From a virus, in the IMG/VR virus record IMGVR_UViG_3300033150_001932, positions 1 to 30,344 of that record: 30,344 nt of DNA; one strand, 5' to 3'. A program made the position numbers and the translations under genes. This document shows, in pieces, positions 29,875 to 30,344 of this stretch (its first letter is position 1; each line of letters opens with the position of its first letter). The notes beneath the pieces are model-generated. The model was not told the origin of the DNA, searched no databases, and saw only the letters and a program-made list of their open reading frames with translations.

Positions 29875-30344
29875 ATGGCACAGATTGTTCGGAGGATAGT
29901 ATACAGTGCGGCGGCGCCGATAACCGTCAGCGGCTACACCATCGGCCTCGATTACAATACCACCAACCTGCAGGTTGATGGTGGAGCACTGGATACTATT
30001 CAGGACATACATACCGGCGCGACGCCCACATTTGCGGGCTTGAACTTCGGCGCGGAGGCCACCATTTCCACCACTACTGGCGACATCAACCTCTCGCCGG
30101 CCACCAATACCGTGAACCTTGCTAGCACGTTCACGTTCGACTTGGCAACAGGGGCACATAGGACAGTCAATTTTGGCAACAGCAGCATTGATGATGACAA
30201 AAGCACCTACTATTATTTCTATGGTTGCGGCACGGGCGCATCAAGCGGCAACCGTTATGTAAGACTTCGGTTCGAGAGTAATAGTGTTACAATAGGTGGT
30301 AACATTAGCTATCTGTGGATTGGACAAGGCGTTGGGAGTGCGAT
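29875..30344 (+). CDS. tail fibre protein, 5' part (runs off the right edge)
   Basis: An open frame from ATG 29875, with GTAGGGTGAG just upstream, runs to the window end (156 codons). It begins 'MAQIVRRIVYSAAAPITVSG' and contains 'IHTGATPTFAGLNFGAEATI' followed by 'TGDINLSPATNTVNL', the repeated shaft unit found in many phage tail fibres and neck-whisker proteins. A Ser/Gly-rich domain with 'NSVTIGGNISYLWIG' follows. The C-terminal, receptor-binding part is outside the window. Codons after about 30120 are more AT-rich than the rest of the window, a possible sign of domain exchange in a host-range gene. Confidence 0.75.
   Translation, partial: MAQIVRRIVYSAAAPITVSGYTIGLDYNTTNLQVDGGALDTIQDIHTGATPTFAGLNFGAEATISTTTGDINLSPATNTVNLASTFTFDLATGAHRTVNFGNSSIDDDKSTYYYFYGCGTGASSGNRYVRLRFESNSVTIGGNISYLWIGQGVGSA

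Overview
The window reads as about 30 kb of a tailed-phage (siphovirus-type) genome, GC-rich, with almost every gene on the + strand and packed end to end, often with 1-4 nt overlaps. A ribosome-binding motif close to AAAGGGGGAG recurs before many starts. No integrase, tRNA, rRNA or housekeeping gene is visible, so the host cannot be named. A GC-rich bacterium is likely, because the recognisable promoters are sigma70-like. Frequent ATA (Ile) codons despite the GC content are a further hint about the host or its growth conditions, but are not diagnostic.

Layout. (1) Positions 1-2250: the tail end of what looks like a type IV-B CRISPR effector module: the last codons of an upstream gene, a Csf2/Cas7-like RAMP, a Csf3/Cas5-like RAMP and the CysH-like PP-loop enzyme known to accompany IV-B loci. 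No array or adaptation gene is present. (2) 2271-3308: two small genes of unknown function (one membrane protein) and a sigma-region-4-like HTH protein. (3) 3391-15295: an extended -10 promoter, then small and large terminase, portal, MuF head protein, small unknowns, a sugar N-acetyltransferase, two zinc-ribbon mini-proteins, a protease-scaffold fusion, a decoration-like protein, the HK97-fold major capsid protein and a fibre-like protein, closed by a strong hairpin. (4) 15360-18256: a small zinc-finger-like protein and two glycosyltransferases, one fused to a methyltransferase. (5) 18260-30344: head-tail connectors, tail tube, frameshifted tail chaperone, tape measure, large tail-tip proteins and fibre-like proteins running off the right edge.

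The most unusual element is inside the MuF gene (7327-8307): a complete intein whose homing endonuclease is encoded on the opposite strand. The antisense gene (7552-8193) encodes a 213-aa HTH plus EDxHD/Vsr-like nuclease. It is codon-aligned with the intein frame, so its complement is translated as the intein's insertion domain. It has its own sigma70-type promoter placed so that the transcript would start at the ATG (leaderless). The splicing blocks lie just outside the antisense gene.

Other notable points are a 16-bp tandem duplication that knocks the first glycosyltransferase out of frame, a -1 slippery site (T TTT TTC) in the tail chaperone, a nuclease-like C-terminal domain on the MuF protein, a branched inverted-repeat element in the only sizeable gap (19272-19403), and a sugar-modification cassette embedded among virion genes. 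Protein functions are assigned from remembered family motifs and gene order only; no database search was run.
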